Source: Aspergillus flavus
Lineage: Eukaryota > Ascomycota > Eurotiomycetes > Eurotiales > Aspergillaceae
NCBI RefSeq assembly: GCF_009017415.1
Contig: NC_092409.1
Location: forward strand, 186,001 to 250,000
Reading direction: 5' to 3'
DNA length: 64,000 bases
Part shown: positions 54,167 through 64,000 of the stretch, piece by piece
How positions within the stretch are numbered: the stretch's first letter is position 1
Layout: each line of letters opens with the position of its first letter
The notes under the pieces: generated by a model
What the model was told of the DNA's origin: nothing
Seen by the model: only the letters and a program-made list of their open reading frames with translations
The model's database searches: none
Made by a program: the position numbers and the translations under genes

Positions 54167-56587
54167 ATGTGGCACAGGAATAATTTCGGGGTTTTGTTGA
54201 TATCACTCTTGCTCTTACGTGTACATGCAGCGTTTATTCGCCGTTTGGAATGCAGTTCCTCGGATGATGCAGTAATTGATCCTATCTTTGAGCCTTCTTC
54301 ACTGAGGGGCTATCTAGATACTAAACATGCGAACAAAACAATATTGTCCTTAACATTAGGTGGGGATTATGAGTCTCACAACTGTGAAGCCCTGGGCGGC
54401 GCATTGGCACGCATATCGATCGATGCAAGAGTACTTGGTCGTTCGGTCGTTACTGATGACCGCCTGTTGGATTCCAGTGGCGTCTGCCCTGAGCTTTCTC
54501 CGGTCGACTATCCAAGGTAAGTATTGCATCTCTCAAGGAGAAGCTCAACACTGATGATTCAGGTCCGACCCTCGAACGTACGCAATGTACCGAGCGTCGT
54601 ACTCATTAGACCATGCGTACCGCATGAACACCTTGGCAACGACCATCCGTCTTCGGTTGAATGACACTGACATTCACTGTAACGCCGCCAATATCACCCC
54701 GTACATTGGCGCGACAGCATCAGGTGTCTTGAAGGGGGTCCCGCTAGCCATCATGATTCTCACTGGGGTCATAAACGGCGCCGTCATGATCTGTCGAAGC
54801 CGTGGACGAAGAGTCTTCCGGTACGAGCTCGCGAATGCATCACGAGATCCAGCGGAGTCGTATTTCCCGGGTTTGGGTGACTGCTTGCACTACATCCAGT
54901 TCATCTTTCTGACCGGATGTCTGACACTATCCTATCCTGGGTTCTTTCGGGCATCAGTAGGCGAACTCGCCTGGTCATCACTCATTCTAAGAAACTGGCC
55001 CGTCACACACTCATTCATCTACCCCGGTGTCGAGGACAACATCTACGCCGTAAATGCAACTTACGGTTTCGAAGAGATGGCCCAATACCTGGGGGCCACC
55101 ACGATGAGCGACCTCTGGACTAACGCCATCGTCAATCTAGCCCTCGTGCTTCTCGGAGTGATAGTAGCATCCCAACTCGTATGGTTAATCAAATCGGCCT
55201 GGCAACTGTTTCCAACCCGCGGCTCAACCCACATTATCGACCTTCCAACAGAGTTCCTAACCCACATTCAGCACATGGGCTGGAGTGTCGCACGGGTCCT
55301 CCTAAACTACTTTCTCCATCCCATCGTCGCCTTATCCCTCTACCAGCCCCTCCTGGCGACATGGTATCCCGTTTATCGCACATTCCTCGCCGTATCCTTC
55401 GTCGCAGCTCTAGCCGTCTCCCTAGCCTTCATAGTCTGGTACCTGGTCAAGGACGACCGACAAAACAATTTCTTTTACAAGGGCGCCTATCCCAGAAATT
55501 CGTCCCATGACTGGCTTTCCGATACTCTATACATGGTCCCGTTCCTGAGGGGTTTAGCTATCGGCGCCCTGCAGACCTCTGGTCTCGGTCAGATACTCGT
55601 TCTCATATCGTGTGAGCTCTTCATCTTATCTTGTCTGCTATGGAACTGGAGGGTACAACGCGCGTGGAGACATGCTTGCTTCGCGACTGTACGACTCGTC
55701 ATTGTCGGCATGAGCTGTGCGTTTCTCCCTAGGGCTGGCGTGCACGAGGGGAATAAGGCCTTAGTGGGATACTTTATTATATCCCTACACGCTGCTGTTC
55801 TTTTCACTGGATTTATCGTCGATTGCCTCTACGAGATGGTCCGCTTTGTGTTGTCGAAATTGGGCTTCGTTGATCCCCGTGCAGCAGACATGGATCATCA
55901 CTCCGATAAGGCGCCTGTACGTCTTTCCCCATCCTTCACAACTTAATCACATAAGATAAAAAAAAAAAAATGAAAAAATTGAAATATTAATAAAAAGAAT
56001 AGGTCTTCGGCATCGGCCAACTCTCCCGCCGCTCAACAAGACGTATGTCATTCGCACGTCTCCCAGCCCTAAACCCAGCCGGTGAGTTTTGAGTCCTTCA
56101 TCCAACCCATTAAATACTTCATAAATACTGAACAAAACCAGAAATCTCAGTTCCCTACACCCAACGACCCTCAACGCCTCGCCGACCATCCTTTCTAGGC
56201 GAACTGCCAATCAGAAACGAACATCCATCTTTCTTCCGCGCCCCTAGGTCAGAAACTACTTCTACTCGCTCCGCATGGAGTGTTGTCTCTCCCTCGCCAC
56301 CATCTCAATCTGGAAGTGAGTCCCGGGGATCCAGTATGGAGTCTGTGGAATTGGAGGCTCTTGATTTGGAGTCTAAGTCTAGTGAAGGTGTGGACTATTC
56401 TTATCGCGAGGCGGATCAGTTTTATGGTCGACCGCCGACTTCTGTGCCGGTTGTCCAGAATGTGGTGCAGAGTCAGGGTGAATCGTCGAACCTAGGGAAG
56501 GAAAAGAAGAGGGGAGCTTGGAGATGGAAGAGGAAGCCGAAGGAGAAGGGGTTTGAGGTTATTAGGCCCAATCGGACTGTTACTTAG
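54167..56587 (+). CDS. Fungal TRP-like/Flc-type membrane channel
   Basis: Four exons, 54167-54516, 54563-55916, 56003-56081 and 56142-56587, 742 residues, phases consistent. Proteins with a secreted ML-like lipid-binding domain followed by a TRP-like domain include yeast Flc proteins and fission yeast Pkd2, which affect calcium entry, flavin transport and wall integrity. Seen: signal peptide (VLLISLLLLRVHA), ML-like domain to about residue 165 with paired Cys and sequons (SHNCEALGGALARISI, NCNAANITPY-like region), then about nine membrane helices from LAIMILTGVINGAVMI to ALVGYFIISLHAAVLF. The last 150 residues are a cytosolic tail, Ser/Arg-rich and basic, ending KRKPKEKGFEVIRPNRTVT. The short exon 3 codes part of that tail. 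Ion selectivity is unknown. Confidence 0.88.
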
Positions 56588-56735
56588 TGTTTTTATATTG
56601 GTTGTATCATAGTACTTATATGCTCGATGAGAGACAATAATAATGTTTTATAGTATATCAGGCCAAAGTGCTCCTAGTCGCAGTTGATTCTGTTGGCTAG
56701 CACTAGACACACTAGGCTAAGGAGTATTACCAGCG

Positions 56736-57240
56736 TCAACTTAAAGTAAATCCTAGCAACACAAGGCCGTCCTGCTTGCCGGACAGTTCTTCCGGAAACC
56801 AGTCATATAAATAGCAGTCCCCTATCAGCCGAAAGGTCCCATCCACAATCTGCTGTATGACCAAAGGAGACGAGTCTCGTGACACGAAGACAATCAGATC
56901 GCCAGGTTTTGTGGTCGGGCTAGCTAAGCCCATGGATCTACCTGTGATGGAAAAGTTCCTGCCGTAGGCTACACTCTACAGCTTCATTGCATAAGCAACC
57001 AGATCTGTCTCCATATCTTTCACATTATAGCCGCCTGAACAGAATGTCATGATCTTTTCAGACGTCTAAAAGAATCCTTTTATCAAGATCCCGAAGAGCT
57101 CCAGTGGTAAGAACAGTTTGACATAACTGCATGTGATTATTCGTAGGTCTAAAAACGTTGCTACAACAAAAAGCCCTAGTCCCGTCACTCATCAGATACC
57201 ATCCCTCGTCTAAAACATAAAAGTCCGAAGGGTAAGGCAC
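56736..57240 (-). pseudogene. Relic of a HET-type protein C-terminus
   Basis: The minus strand carries, from 57240 to 57058, YPSDFYVLDEGWYLMSDG and following residues in one frame, then after a one-base shift near 57060 TFCSGGYNVKDMETDL, VAYAMKL, an in-frame TAG, and SVAYGRNFSITG, with MGLASPTTKPGDLIVFVSR at 56933 and on to a natural stop. The end (KPGDLIVF...PLVIQQIVDGTFRLIGDCY) is the C-terminal pattern of many HET-domain proteins, where GDxIxVL and LIGxCYVxG recur. The HET core itself is absent. So this is a truncated relic with a frameshift and a stop. The upstream frame is less certain to belong to the same gene. It is unrelated in sequence to the HET pseudogene at 6.7 kb as far as I can judge. 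Confidence 0.7.
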
Positions 57241-57354
57241 ATCTCCAATGGAACCATCGCCAGCATAACCACCAAAAATAAAATTGAGAGCCCAACAGAA
57301 CGCACAATCTAAGCCAGCACCAAGTAAAACAAAAGCCTATGCGTGTCTGAAATC

Positions 57355-59523
57355 TCACACATTCACACTCTCCAGCTGCACAACATTCCCTGACTTGAAA
57401 TTCCTCGGCACAACATTGACCGCGAAATTCTCATCATACAGATCCCGGCAAACAGCATTCTTCTGGCGGAGCACATGCCGCTTAAACCACCATGGTAGCG
57501 CCTCAGTCAACTGGTACTTGGCATGAGCGCGGGTCGACACGCTAAAGACACGGTCCAACTCCTCGAGAGATCTTTGCTTGGTCTCGGGCAGGAAAAGGAA
57601 GATCAGGACTAAGGCGACGATGTTCAGACCCGCGTAGAAACCAAAGGCGCCTTGTGGCTTGAACTCTCGCAGAATGTACGGGAATGTGAGAGATAGCACG
57701 GCGGCCCAGAAGTTATTTGTTGCAACTGCCCATGCCATACCGATTTCACGATGCGAGACTGGGAAGACTTCGGCGGAGTAGGTGAATGGCACGGGACCTT
57801 CACCGGGCGAGTAGAAGATGTTGAAGAGGTATATGAAAAGTGCGATGCCACCCAGATGAGCGGCCTTTTGCTCTTCTGGAATCCAGAAACAGAAGCCGGC
57901 TGCTAGGAGTGTCCAGCACATGTTGGGGAAGGTGGCAAGAAGGAGCCAGCGACGACCGAAGGTATCGATGGTCCAGACGGCGGGCCAGGCGAAGAGGAAG
58001 TTGACAAAACCGAAGCCAAAGGATGCGAGGAGCGCCTCGATGTTGCTTGCACCGGCCTTGGCGAAGATCGAAGAGGAGTAAAATGCGATGATATTAACTG
58101 CATAATTCGTTAGTATCATAGATCTCGGAGGAGGGGTGTAAGAGATACTTACTGCCGCACATCTGTTGTCCGATCATAACAATACCAGAGGCCTGGGTAG
58201 CGCGGCGATTCCGTGGAACGGTGAATAACTCTATGAAACGCACAATCATGTTATCGCTCTTGGAGAATTCCGTAGAGGTCTCAATGAGCTTCCTCTCCAT
58301 TTTGATCTGTGAGTGGATCTTGTAGAGGTCGCGCGCTGCCTGAAGAGGACTGTTTCGCAGTCGCAATAGTGAGTTATAGGCCTTGCGGGCGTTGTTCTTC
58401 GTCAGGAGCCAACGAGGGGATTCTGGACACCAGTACACTCCAAGGAGCAATGGAACAGCGGGGATAAACGCTGAACCGAGTTGGAGTCTCCATGCGATCG
58501 CACCCGTATTGACGACAGCAAGGTTGGCGCACGTTCCCAAGAAGATACCGAACGCAGTCCCTGGTGAGACAGAAGGGTTAGGTACCGTTAAATATACCAC
58601 CTCACAAGCATAGGTACTTACAGATCTGCCAGGACATGACCAGGCCTCCACGGACATTAGTAGGGGCGTTTTCAGCGGAAAGGACTGGAACCGTCACTTC
58701 CTTCAGACCCATTCCGATGCCAAGTAGGACACGACAGGCCATTAGCTGACCCCACGACTGAGTCAATGCACAGGCGATGGGAGCGATCAAGCTGAACACT
58801 GCAGCAATAAAGATGACCCACTTGCGACCAAGCCAATGGTTCAAAGGATCAGATATCCAGCCAGCACTGCGGTGTATTATCAGCTCGCCGACTCCATAGA
58901 AGCCAGTGAGGGATTACTCACAAAATCGCGATCGTCATGTAAGGCACGGAATTAATGGCGCCGACAATCCACTGGTTGCGACTACATTCTGCAGGAGATG
59001 TGCAGTCGGGCGAATCCTGTGGGATACCGAATTGATGCGCAAAAGTAAGGTTGGCGCCGTTGGATCCTACAAAGGAAGTCAGTTTAAAGTCGAAAAGCTA
59101 TCACACCGGTTAGAGCTTACCTGTCTGATCCCATCCTTGAATGGCAGCGGCGATAGAATTGAGAATGATGGTGTAATAGAGTGCCCAAGGGTGTTTCCAG
59201 CGATTGGTTGTCTCTTGTCGCAAGTACTGACGATCCTCAGGGCTCAACTCTGGGATGTCATCGTACTGATTTGGTCTCTGGGCCACCAGGGCTCCCTTCT
59301 TCAGGAGAGGAAGAATATCGTGCAGATCGTACTGCTGTGCATAGTCTTCGACATCGCGAAGGAGTTGATCTCGAGGAATACCACTCAATGGGTTCTCGAT
59401 GCTAAGGTTGAGAGGTCAGTAGAGAAACGACGATCAAAGTATTGGAGGAGAGACAAACTCAATAGGCCCCTGTACTGTCACGTCTACCTGGCGCTCATGC
59501 GCAACATACTTGGTCTCGTCCAT
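57355..59523 (-). CDS. MFS sugar transporter
   Basis: Six exons, 59523-59459, 59401-59121, 59066-58922, 58866-58622, 58560-58153 and 58097-57355, about 628 residues, phases consistent. The Sugar_tr family imports hexoses, pentoses, inositol or disaccharides with protons or by facilitation. Seen: a long cytosolic N-terminus of about 110 residues ([18 protein letters not shown]), helix 1 ending [20 protein letters not shown] after helix 2, [40 protein letters not shown], and the closing [19 protein letters not shown]. The long N-terminus resembles the myo-inositol/polyol branch more than hexose carriers, a weak hint. Its first splice (GPI to DIENPLSG) is the least certain. A HET relic lies directly downstream on the same strand. 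Confidence 0.93.
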
Positions 59524-61072
59524 TCTATCAAATGAAAACTGTTAGTCGAATAGCGCAAGGAGGAGGAAATAGGACATGACACACATTATCTCAGCGTTGC
59601 TTCCTGACCCTGAGTCAAGGCATGCAAGAAGATCATGAAGTTGTTGATCATTTAGAATCACTCTACAGGAATCAGCCGAGTACAAATAGTCGATTGTGGA
59701 TCTGGGGTCGATGATCTGGGGTCATTGGTGGTTCCAAGGATCGAAATTCACAGTCTCCGCAAAGATGGAGGAAGGTTTGGAGGAAAATGCCTCCCCCAGA
59801 CCTCAATTGTCCAATCCACGCGGGACCACTGTTAATCCCGCACATCGGGCAATAGCTGTAGCCCCACGAAGAAAGTATAGCGGGTTTCAAACCCGACGGT
59901 CGTCATTGATGGTTTGTTTGGTGGAATACGGGTTACCCTTTGTTGCGTCAAGCCACCACCAGATGCCATTGGCAGGGTTGAAGCCAAGCCCCCCGTCGAA
60001 CCCAATAAAAGCTAATCTATGAACCTTCGAATGCTACCCTTGACTAGTCGTTTAGTGCCCGAGCCTTAGCTTGCATGCCAGCTAAGTCCTTTTTAGCGAG
60101 TCGCGTGCCCTGTCATTTTCCGCATCCGGCAAAGATGAAGGCAAATCCATCCTCGCTTACTGGGTGATGAACAGCTCCCCAGTGCGCTAGAATTTTGGAT
60201 GATTTTCTCTGCAAGCTTGCCTGTCCTTTGTTGGCCATTGCATACAGATCGGAATTAACACAAGTACTGCAGACCAGCACAGCTCGAACTCAATATAACG
60301 TGATTGGGACTTGTTGCTGATTGGTTCATTAGGGCACCACAGGTGAGGCAGCCAGCGAGACGGTAGCATTTCAGATGTCATTACAACGAGTTTAATCCTA
60401 TTCACTGTCGCTATAACTGTATGGATAGAACTTTAAACCCGTGTATGGTGTCATGCCGTTTCATCGCCCACCGCTACCGATCCACACCCCTCGTGTCACT
60501 CGGTACCACCACCACACCAGTCATTCACCGGTGCTGGAAATGAGGATAGTCCAGATCAGAAGTCTTGTTCGACGGTTTTGGTTTCTCTGTTGCCACCACG
60601 GTGTAAGCCACCGATCCTACCACCAATAATATCAGTGTGTTTTTCTAGGCCGATGACGCTTCTATGAATCCCTACCCTACGCCCAGTATTGCCAATGACC
60701 TGGGAACAAAGACTGTTGCATTTACCAGTGGCGGAAGTTTTTATTAGCCCTATTGGGTTGATCCTGCCCTAGAAATTCCCAAGAAGCTGTTAAGTGGCAG
60801 GTTTCTTTGTTCCTCGTATAAAGTAAAAGCATACGCCGGATGCAGCATTGACGCAGTTTGAATGTAAACCTAAAATCTGCTTTGGCGTCTAGACTGGTCA
60901 GGTGGTGTGAAGATTCGATGCATCATCAATGAACTAGCGAAAAACCTTTTTGATACTTTCTTTCAGTGCCTATAATCATTCTAGAAACCTTGGCGAAGAC
61001 TATCATTCTTTCGGACAATATGTACCTGATCTCAGAGTTTATACGCCTGACTGAATAGAATCTTTCTCTACA
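59524..61072. other. Intergenic, about 1.5 kb
   Basis: Divergent promoter space between the sugar transporter and a small secreted protein gene. No gene seen; frames at 59672-60022 and 60187-60405 look like chance. Confidence 0.45.
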
Positions 61073-61566
61073 ATGCCGCGCCTATTGACTTTGCTATTGT
61101 ATGTATTCAGCTGGAGTACGACGTGTTTAGGATCGCCTACTATTATGTTTACACCTGTCGAGGGCTCTTATGGTAGATCGCTAATGCTACGCAGGTTTTA
61201 TAATCCGACAGAAGTTGCACTCGTTAACGAGAATGTCGTCTTGTGCGAGCTCTTGTCAATGGGCGGCAATTATCAGTACCATAATTCGCCAGTAATAGAC
61301 TTGTCCTACCAATAGCCTGAGATGTGCTAAGACCGACTAAATCCCACCACCTCCTTTTCAGAGGGCTTTCGCTTAGGTCGAGTGATAATTCCCTCGCCGG
61401 ACAGCCACATGACTCGGTCTTTGCCGTCAACTTGACGCTGGCCATGGAATCCATTAATCCGGCCCCGTGGAGTCATCCCGCCTTGCAATTTGTCTGTACC
61501 TCAGAGATTAATACTAACCGATCATCGGCTCGGAGTGTCTTCATTAGTTCTATTTTTAAATCATGA
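61073..61566 (+). CDS. Small secreted protein, unknown function
   Basis: Two predicted exons, 61073-61275 and 61362-61566 (86-bp intron with a weak donor GTACCA and a good pyrimidine-tract acceptor CCTTTTCAG), giving 135 residues. Residues 1-20 (MPRLLTLLLYVFSWSTTCLG) are a clear signal peptide. The mature part is about 115 residues with two Cys, several Ser/Asn and an NLT sequon, ending SSARSVFISSIFKS. The reading frames join in phase and the second exon is open from acceptor to stop, which supports the model. I recognise no family. It could also be a decayed gene, or its intron could differ. Confidence 0.4.
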
Positions 61567-62563
61567 ATGGGGAGCGGCAAAAGCCGATTGATTCAATTGG
61601 ACTCGCTGTTGCGGTTCGGCTGTCAAACGGCTCCATTTCGCACGGCTGACGGCATTGCTAATGAATCCGAGGGGGTTGGCATTACGCAGACTGTCGGGAT
61701 GAATTTTCATTCAAATCCTAAGGATAACAAACTGTCTTTGTAGGTTTCCTTTTATTCGGTAAAAGAACCCCGTTCAGGGGAAATTCCGGAGGAACGTTGT
61801 ATAGGGCTGGCCTTCCAACGTGACCACCTAGCAGCTACCCCGCCGTACATTATTATATAAGAATATCTGAGCTGTGGCCACCATTTTAGATCCACTTCAT
61901 GCAGCACACATACACCTAGTTTCTCTCTCTTTGTATCATTTTTCACAAGGGTGTGGCACTTGGCTCGTGTTAAGCGAAGAGAGTTTCGGGCATCAACGGC
62001 GGCTCATTCACAGCGGCCAGAACTATTCCCGAGACATCGAGGATTTGACTGTAGCGTGTACCTTTCCAGTCTGTGTCTAGGATTGGAACTTTAGTTTACC
62101 CTTTTCCTCTTTCGTTCTTTTCTGATCTCCCTCGTTTTTGTTGAATGTACAATTTTCTGCAGTCCGGAGTACCAGATGCAGCTTGCCCCTTCAATGCGAA
62201 CCCGGACCCTGGAGGACGTTGGATGATATCTGTAACGACCAGCAGAATGGTTGTCAATACGCGCTCAACATTAACACGGATGTTTCATGAGTAGAGACTA
62301 GTCCTTCTTAAAAGGGCTAAATGATCAGCAGTCCTAGTAGAGACAGAGTTCGAGTCCATCAATTTTCAGTGGGCAATAGGATTTCGCGTCGCTTAGCTTA
62401 GCCAAATCCGATAATGTTTGAGACCGCAGATCATTGACTTTGCAGAGAACCTGAGTTCTGACGTGCGTGTCGCGACGTCGCTTAGGTCGGTCTCCAATCT
62501 AAGGGGTCCGAATTTTAACATGTCATATCACTTTTACTAACAATTAAACAGTAATCGACAGAG
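61567..62563. other. Intergenic between convergent genes, about 1 kb
   Basis: No gene seen. It lies after the small secreted protein gene and before the stop of SSU1. Confidence 0.45.
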
Positions 62564-64000
62564 TCATTTCTCTTCCACATCACGCTGTTCCTCTCTCAAC
62601 CTCCGTTGCTTTTCACGCAAGTCCGCCAAGCAGGGTGCTTTGAACAGACTTCTATTATACACGCCTTTAGCCGTGAGACAAGTCACCAATATCCACAATA
62701 ACACTACACAGACGGAGAATATCTATTATCGCGTTAGCTGCAGATAACAAGGAAACCCATTTCTGGTTTAACGTACCGTTCCAAGCACCCGGAAGAAACG
62801 CGACGGCATCTCTCGGCCCAGCTGGCAAGTGCTGGTGGCATAGACTCCGAGAGGAAAAGTGAACGCCCACCAGCCTAGATTGAACGGAAATTTCCGGGTG
62901 CGAATGATAGACGCAACGGCGAAGAAAAGCCAGAGTAGTCCGAATGCCCATAATAAGAGTCCGATGAAAAAGCCAAGCATTTCGAATACGTCACCGGTCC
63001 CTGGTCGCAGGATGTCGGTTTTTGGAAAGATGTTTTGGGATACTTGGCCTAGCTTTTGGATTCTTTTATACAGTGTTAGTATGAAGGGGTTGTTGAAGAT
63101 GGCACGAAGACATACCCATAGCTGCCTTGTCCGAGAGGTCCAAGAGGCAGGAACATGCTCACTAGTACCTCCCTTGGTGGTAACTTGTGTAGCAGCAGTC
63201 GCATGAGGAAAATTACTATTATCATCAGTGCAAGAGGTACCCCAACTCCCCACAGCACATAGCTGACGACGATCGTTCCGAGTGCATATTGGGGGTCTGG
63301 TAACACGTCCGCGACAATGGCGCCGGAGGCTGCGCACACAACGCATGACACAACGGGGAGAAGCCATGCTGCGCCCATTGCGGACAACGCGATATCGGAT
63401 TTACGTGTCATCCTAACTGGGGTCAGTCTTGTAAGTCGCAATTATCTCCAACATAGTGGAAACTTCTCTTACATGATAAAAGGTAACACAAAGCACGTTA
63501 GCACAGAGAAAACGGCATCAGTGATCCACAACCCCCAGGCGAAGTAGCTCGCCCAGACTCCCCATGCCGGCACGCAGACAAAGCAGAACATGTTTATGAT
63601 AGTGGCAAGGCCCATTGGGAAGGTCCCCAGAAACATTGATTGTGCTGGATGGGTGACCATAACTGGGAATATGTCGGGGTACATCAGATACCGAAGGGCC
63701 GTTATAAGCAGAAAGACAATAAATAACAGCACGTTAAAGGCAAATAGAACCACTGATATCCAGTAGAGCCATCTCCCATTATACGGCAGTGTGTTGAGCA
63801 GGATTGACGCGATCCCAGTTCCCATATTTGCGGAGAACCATCTATAGTTCAGTCAGTCATTGTCAATAACAAGATAGGCTTAGAGATAGCTCAGTTGAAA
63901 CCTACGCCGGAGTAAAGTTCCGAACGACATAACGCCAGCCAGTCTCATGTTTTGAGATCTTGGGGTCTGTCCATGCTTGGCCTCCATTTGCTAAGCATCT
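62564..64000 (-). CDS. SSU1: SSU1-type sulfite efflux pump (TDT family), 5' end outside the window
   Basis: Exons seen: 64000-63906 (continues past the edge), 63841-63473, 63415-63116, 63062-62777 and 62722-62564, four introns of 53-64 bp with matching phases. TDT-family SSU1 exports sulfite across the plasma membrane; in keratin-degrading and wine fungi it gives sulfite resistance and supplies sulfite to break disulfides. Seen: GWRYVVRNFTPAWFSANMGT before helix 1, SILLNTLPYNGRWLYWIS, THPAQSMFLGTFPMGL, FLPLGPLGQGSYGI, IGLLLWAFGLLWLFFAVASI, FNLGWWAFTFPLGVYAT, and the tail FKAPCLADLREKQRRLREEQ. About 400 residues are inside the window. An exported-sulfite role would suit a fungus that lives on protein, since peptide transporters are nearby, but this is inference. 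Confidence 0.93.

Noticed and set aside
1..64000. CRISPR arrays, phage or bacterial operons
   Set aside because: The genes are eukaryotic with spliceosomal introns; no spaced direct repeats were seen.

Overview
The window reads as nuclear DNA of a filamentous ascomycete, most like an Aspergillus or Penicillium relative. Genes are split by many short introns (about 45-90 bp, GT...AG), lie on both strands at fungal spacing, and belong to families expanded in Eurotiales: RTA1-like, HET, Zn2Cys6, OPT and POT transporters, allantoate-permease-type MFS, GH28/GH88, SSU1. I saw no long repeats, ribosomal RNA or intact transposon. Exon borders below are my own splice predictions, chosen by reading-frame continuity and family conservation.

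Layout. 0.6-2.7 kb: a DmpA/S58 aminopeptidase and a small basic/acidic protein. 3.3-6.4 kb: two RTA1-like membrane proteins, divergent and with identical lengths for exons 1 and 2. 6.7-8.8 kb: a HET-domain pseudogene. 10-12.1 kb: a copper amine oxidase with a peroxisomal C-terminus. 12.8-13.7 kb: an ankyrin/NTF2-like protein. 15.3-23.4 kb: a POT/PTR peptide transporter, an FAD monooxygenase and a 12-exon OPT oligopeptide transporter. 25.8-28.3 kb: a RidA-family protein divergent from an aldoxime-dehydratase-family protein. 29-37.7 kb: a secreted GH28-like glycosidase, a Zn2Cys6 regulator, a GH88 unsaturated glucuronyl hydrolase and an anion-type MFS transporter, together a plausible acidic-polysaccharide (pectin-like) use cluster. 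38-41.3 kb: an acyl-protein-thioesterase-like hydrolase and a mitochondrial NUC1/EndoG nuclease. 42.2-43.5 kb: an aminoglycoside-phosphotransferase-fold pseudogene. 44.1-47.1 kb: a class C beta-lactamase-fold esterase and a secreted alginate-lyase-family protein. 48-49.8 kb: an AAAP amino acid permease with a 14-nt exon. 51.3 kb: an intron-containing tRNA-Phe with an acceptor-stem mismatch. 52.5-56.6 kb: a UPF0658 Golgi protein and a TRP/Flc-like channel in tandem. 56.7-59.5 kb: a HET-type relic and a sugar transporter. 61 kb: a small secreted protein. 62.6 kb to the end: SSU1 sulfite exporter, its 5' end beyond the window.

Themes. Much of the window is about importing and breaking down nitrogen and carbon sources: peptides, amines, amino acids, uronic acids and sugars. 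Two polysaccharide genes (GH88 and the alginate-lyase-family protein) are about 10 kb apart and could act in series, because GH88 needs the unsaturated uronic ends that a lyase makes. Accessory genes are decaying: I find three broken genes, and all four premature stops I can place in them are TAG. I found no secondary-metabolite core gene (PKS, NRPS, terpene synthase) and no clear new defence or mobile system. The best candidates for something less described are the divergent RidA/aldoxime-dehydratase pair and the uronate cluster.
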